This document shows, piece by piece, positions 5,950-8,376 of a stretch of 8,376 nucleotides of DNA. Each line of letters starts with the position of its first letter. The stretch's first letter is position 1. The position numbers and the translations under genes were made by a program. The DNA comes from Rickettsia typhi (GTDB taxonomy: Bacteria; Pseudomonadota; Alphaproteobacteria; Rickettsiales; UBA1997). Under the pieces are notes generated by a model. That model saw only the letters and a list, made by a program, of their open reading frames with translations. It was not told where the DNA came from and made no database searches. The stretch spans positions 1 through 8,376 of the forward strand of contig CAMDOL010000060.1 of NCBI GenBank assembly GCA_945903615.1, read 5' to 3'.

Positions 5950-7575
5950 ATGTCTAATTTAAAAGAAATCTACCTCAAATCCACCGCTTGGCCATTTGAA
6001 GAAGCACGCAAAATCCTGACAAAAATTGGCGGCAAAACTCCAGCCAAAGGTTATGTATTATTCGAAACTGGCTATGGCCCTTCTGGCTTGCCGCATATTG
6101 GCACTTTTGGCGAGGTAGTTCGCACTTCATTTGTGCGTCACGCTTTCTCACTTTTAGCGCCAGAAATTCCTACCAAAATGTTTTGTGTTTCAGATGATAT
6201 TGATGGCTTGCGCAAAGTGCCAGACAACATTCCCAATCAAGATTTAATCAAAGCAAATTTAGGCAAACCTTTAACTTGCGTTCCCGATCCTTTTGGAACT
6301 CACGAAAGTTATGGGCATCATATGAATGCTAGGCTTCGCGCTTTTTTGGATCGTTTTGGCTTTAATTACGAATTTATCTCTGCAACTGACAAATATAAAT
6401 CTGGTGCATTTGACTCAACAATGCTGCGGGTTTTAGAAAAATATGACGAGTTAATGGATTTGATGTTAAAAAATTTAGGTGAAGAACGCCAAGAAACTTA
6501 TAGCCCGTTTATGCCTATAGATATTGAGTCTGGCAAGGTTATTGATAAAGGCGTAAAAGGTGTGAATAAAGAAAAAGGCACTGTTATTTATGTTGATGAA
6601 AATGGTCAGCAAAAAGAAGTTTTGGTGACTGGTGGCAATTGCAAATTGCAATGGAAAATTGATTTTGGAGCTAGGTGGTATGGCTTGGAAGTTGATTATG
6701 AAATCTATGGAAAAGATCATTTACCTAATGAGAAAATCTATCGCAAAGTTTGTGAAATACTTGGAAAAGAGCCACCGGTGAATTATTTTTATGAAATGTT
6801 TTTAAGTGCCGACGGTGCCAAAATTTCTAAATCAAAAGGCAATGGCATTTCAGTTGAAGATTGGCTCAAATACGCCCCGCAAGAATCTCTCTCGCTTTAT
6901 ATGTATCAAAAGCCAAAAACTGCCAAAAGGCTTTATTTTGATGTAATTCCAAAAGCGATGGATGAATATTTAGCGTTTTTATCCGCCTTTGCCAAAGCAG
7001 ATGAAACTGAGGTTGATGAAGCAAAAAGAATAGATAATCCAGTTTCTTTTATCCATTTTGCCACAGCTGATAAGCCAGTTCCAAAACCAGAATGTAATTT
7101 AACTTATTCATTATTGCTAAATTTAGCCAGCGCTTGCAACCCAGAAACTGACGAGGTTTTGTGGGGCTTTATCTCTAAATATCAGCAAGGCCAAGAGAAA
7201 AAACTAACTAGAGAAAATTCACCAAATTTAGCCAAAATGGTCGCCTGTGCCATCAACTATTACAACGATTTTATCAAAGCCAATAAAAAATATCGCGATG
7301 CCACCGAGGCAGAAAAAGCGGCAATTTTGGATCTAAAAAACGGTTTGATTGAACAAGGTAGAACAGACGGATTTGCCCCTACAGATTCTGGGGAAATTCA
7401 AACTCTAGTTTTTGAAATTGGCAAAAAACATAACTATGAAAAAAATATGCGTGATTGGTTCTCCGCCCTTTATCAAATTCTACTAGGACAAAACGAAGGG
7501 CCAAGAATGGGCTCCTTCATCGCCCTTTATGGGGTTGATGAGTTTGTGGGGATGATTGATGAGAAGATAAAATGA
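5950..7575 (+). CDS. lysK: Lysyl-tRNA synthetase, class I
   Basis: Attaches lysine to tRNA-Lys in the cytoplasm. This is the class I (Rossmann-fold) enzyme, unrelated to the class II LysRS of most bacteria. The signature motifs are HIGT (49-52, in GPSGLPHIGTFGEVVRTS) and the KMSKS-type loop KISKS (291-295, in ADGAKISKSKGNG). Between and around them lie the family blocks FCVSDDIDGLRKVPDN (78-93), LQWKIDFGARWYGLEVDYE (233-251), GKDHLPN and LYMYQKPKTAKRLYFDVIPK. The helical C-terminal half would bind the anticodon. At 541 residues it has the full family length. It follows the acetyltransferase gene after 54 bases and starts without a clear Shine-Dalgarno; it may share the hemA transcript or have its own promoter. 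Class I LysRS is known from archaea, spirochaetes and alphaproteobacteria, which supports the host assignment. Confidence 0.96.
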   Translation: MSNLKEIYLKSTAWPFEEARKILTKIGGKTPAKGYVLFETGYGPSGLPHIGTFGEVVRTSFVRHAFSLLAPEIPTKMFCVSDDIDGLRKVPDNIPNQDLIKANLGKPLTCVPDPFGTHESYGHHMNARLRAFLDRFGFNYEFISATDKYKSGAFDSTMLRVLEKYDELMDLMLKNLGEERQETYSPFMPIDIESGKVIDKGVKGVNKEKGTVIYVDENGQQKEVLVTGGNCKLQWKIDFGARWYGLEVDYEIYGKDHLPNEKIYRKVCEILGKEPPVNYFYEMFLSADGAKISKSKGNGISVEDWLKYAPQESLSLYMYQKPKTAKRLYFDVIPKAMDEYLAFLSAFAKADETEVDEAKRIDNPVSFIHFATADKPVPKPECNLTYSLLLNLASACNPETDEVLWGFISKYQQGQEKKLTRENSPNLAKMVACAINYYNDFIKANKKYRDATEAEKAAILDLKNGLIEQGRTDGFAPTDSGEIQTLVFEIGKKHNYEKNMRDWFSALYQILLGQNEGPRMGSFIALYGVDEFVGMIDEKIK

Positions 7576-7590
7576 TTCTAATTATTTTGG

Positions 7591-7665
7591 GGGCTAAAGC
7601 CTGTTCTTTCTTAGAGCTCTATCCGTTGGTTAAAGCCAACGGTAATTAAAGAAAAATTAAGTTAA
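7591..7665 (+). repeat. Two-hairpin repeat, copy 1 (after lysK)
   Basis: Starts 15 bases after the lysK stop. It comprises a short palindrome GGGCTAAAGCCT (7591-7602), a 20-base spacer ending CTAT, a 7-bp stem CCGTTGG/CCAACGG (7623-7629/7636-7642) around TTAAAG, then a tail (7643-7665) ending AAATTAAGTTAA. The tail is identical over 23 bases to that of copy 3. The last base of the first palindrome has drifted from C to T. Confidence 0.9.
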
Positions 7666-7673
7666 AACTCCTT

Positions 7674-7760
7674 AATTATCTTCGGTTCCAAGAATTACGG
7701 TTTTAAGAATTACCGTTGGTTTTAAGAATTACCGTTTTAAAAATTATCTTCGGTTTTAAT
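7674..7760. repeat. Array of five degenerate half-repeats
   Basis: Copies of AATTAYCKTYGGTTTTA-like sequence start at 7674, 7693, 7708, 7727 and 7742, so the spacing alternates 19, 15, 19, 15 bases. The same words (AATTACCGTTGG) make one arm of the large hairpin in the neighbouring repeat, so the array looks like repeated half-palindromes derived from it. A related block, AAGTTAAAAYTCCYTAATTA, brackets the array at 7659-7678 and 7771-7790. Confidence 0.65.
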
Positions 7761-7784
7761 AGGGTGGATCAAGTTAAAATTCCC

Positions 7785-7842
7785 TAATTACCGTTGGCTT
7801 TAGCCAACGGATATAGAATTAAAAAGAATTGGGCTTTAGCCC
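7785..7842 (-). repeat. Two-hairpin repeat, copy 2 (inverted, before tnpA)
   Basis: On the minus strand this reads GGGCTAAAGCCC, a 20-base T-rich spacer, an 8-bp stem (CCGTTGGC/GCCAACGG, 7791-7798/7803-7810, loop TTTA on the plus strand) and TAATTA: the same order as copies 1 and 3. The small hairpin extends to 6 bp (TTGGGC/GCCCAA, 7829-7844). It ends 33 bases before the transposase ATG. Confidence 0.85.
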
Positions 7843-7875
7843 AATAAAACCACAAACAAATACCATAAAAAAACT

Positions 7876-8307
7876 ATGAGCTGGTCTAGAATCTGGGTTC
7901 ATTTAGTATTTACCACTAAAAACAGAGATCAAATTTTAAGAGAAAATATTAGGCAAAATCTTTTTGATCATATCAAAGAAAATGCCAAAGCAAAAGAAAT
8001 TTATATAGATTCTATTGGCGGATTTTCCGATCATTGCCATTGTTTAATTTCTCTTGGAAAAGATCAAAATATTAGCAAAATTGCTCAGCTATTAAAAGGT
8101 GAAAGTTCGCTTTGGGTTAATAAGCAAAAAATATTCAACTATCATTTTTCTTGGCAGAATGATTATTGGGCGATGAGCGTTAGCGAAAGTGGAATTGATA
8201 AAGTGAGAAGCTATATTTTAAATCAAGAACAACATCACAAAAAGAAAACTTTGAATGATGAGATTGATGAAATTATGAACAAATACAGATGGAAAGTGTC
8301 GGGCTAA
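7876..8307 (+). CDS. IS200-like / REP-associated Y1 transposase
   Basis: Single-strand DNA transposase of the HUH (Y1_Tnp, IS200/IS605 TnpA-like) superfamily, which cuts and rejoins at folded single-stranded hairpins. The metal-binding pair is H53-C-H55 (in GGFSDHCHCLISL, 48-60), and the catalytic tyrosine is most likely Tyr113 in VRSYILNQEQHHKKKT. FSWQNDYWAMSVSES (91-105) is another family block. At 143 residues it is full-length and shows no frameshift. No tnpB gene is next to it. It is bracketed by inverted two-hairpin repeats, and its TAA (8305-8307) lies inside the first palindrome of copy 3. This layout fits a REP-associated tyrosine transposase (RAYT) with its palindromes at least as well as an autonomous IS200 copy. 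No Shine-Dalgarno precedes the ATG. Catalytic residues are intact, so it may still be active. Confidence 0.9.
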   Translation: MSWSRIWVHLVFTTKNRDQILRENIRQNLFDHIKENAKAKEIYIDSIGGFSDHCHCLISLGKDQNISKIAQLLKGESSLWVNKQKIFNYHFSWQNDYWAMSVSESGIDKVRSYILNQEQHHKKKTLNDEIDEIMNKYRWKVSG

Positions 8308-8376
8308 AGCCCTTATCTTTTTTAATTCTCTATCCGTCGGTTAAAACCGACGGTAATTAAAGAAAAATTAAGTTAA
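8301..8376 (+). repeat. Two-hairpin repeat, copy 3 (after tnpA, cut by window edge)
   Basis: Comprises a perfect palindrome GGGCTAAAGCCC (8301-8312), which contains the tnpA stop codon, a 21-base spacer, a 7-bp stem CCGTCGG/CCGACGG (8334-8340/8347-8353) around TTAAAA, and a tail identical to copy 1 (8354-8376). Compared with copies 1 and 2, the stem has T to C in one arm and the matching A to G in the other. The repeat may extend beyond the window. Confidence 0.9.

Noticed and set aside
7591..7842. CRISPR array
   Set aside because: Repeats are palindromic, in both orientations and irregularly spaced, with no unique spacers of constant length and no cas gene.

Overview
The window comes from a low-GC, AT-rich bacterial chromosome, most likely an alphaproteobacterium. 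Two genes point there together: a 5-aminolevulinate synthase of the C4 (Shemin) type, and a class I lysyl-tRNA synthetase, an archaeal-type enzyme found in few bacterial groups including alphaproteobacteria and Rickettsiales. Low GC and scarce Shine-Dalgarno sequences would fit a Rickettsiales-, Holosporales- or SAR11-like lineage, but the sequence does not decide between them.

Left part (1-2770, genes on the minus strand): an accessory region. It has about 350 bases with only hairpins, a 5'-truncated-looking hypothetical ORF with no ATG (352-726), and a type II restriction-modification pair. The endonuclease resembles the ApaLI family (2038-2682). It overlaps by ATGA the start of a beta-class DNA methyltransferase (848-2041), which carries an extra C-terminal domain.

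Middle (2770-3466): mostly non-coding. It holds a possible + strand terminator, an orphan tRNA T-arm fragment, an intact minus-strand tRNA-Ser(UGA), a short 14-nt tandem repeat, and a near-perfect 48-nt palindrome just upstream of hemA.

Right part (3467-7575, plus strand): a compact core gene cluster, hemA - engB - small one-helix membrane protein - GNAT acetyltransferase - lysK. The first four genes are joined by ATGA overlaps or a 1-base gap and look translationally coupled; lysK follows after 54 bases. Together they cover the first step of haem synthesis, a ribosome-assembly GTPase and tRNA charging.

End (7576-8376): an IS200/REP-associated-type Y1 transposase gene (7876-8307), bracketed by inverted copies of a two-hairpin repeat. 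A third copy follows lysK, and an array of about five degenerate half-repeats with alternating 19/15-base spacing lies between. Stem bases differ between copies in a compensated way, so the folded form appears to be what is conserved. This transposase-plus-palindrome unit is the most interesting structure in the window. The last repeat runs into the window edge.
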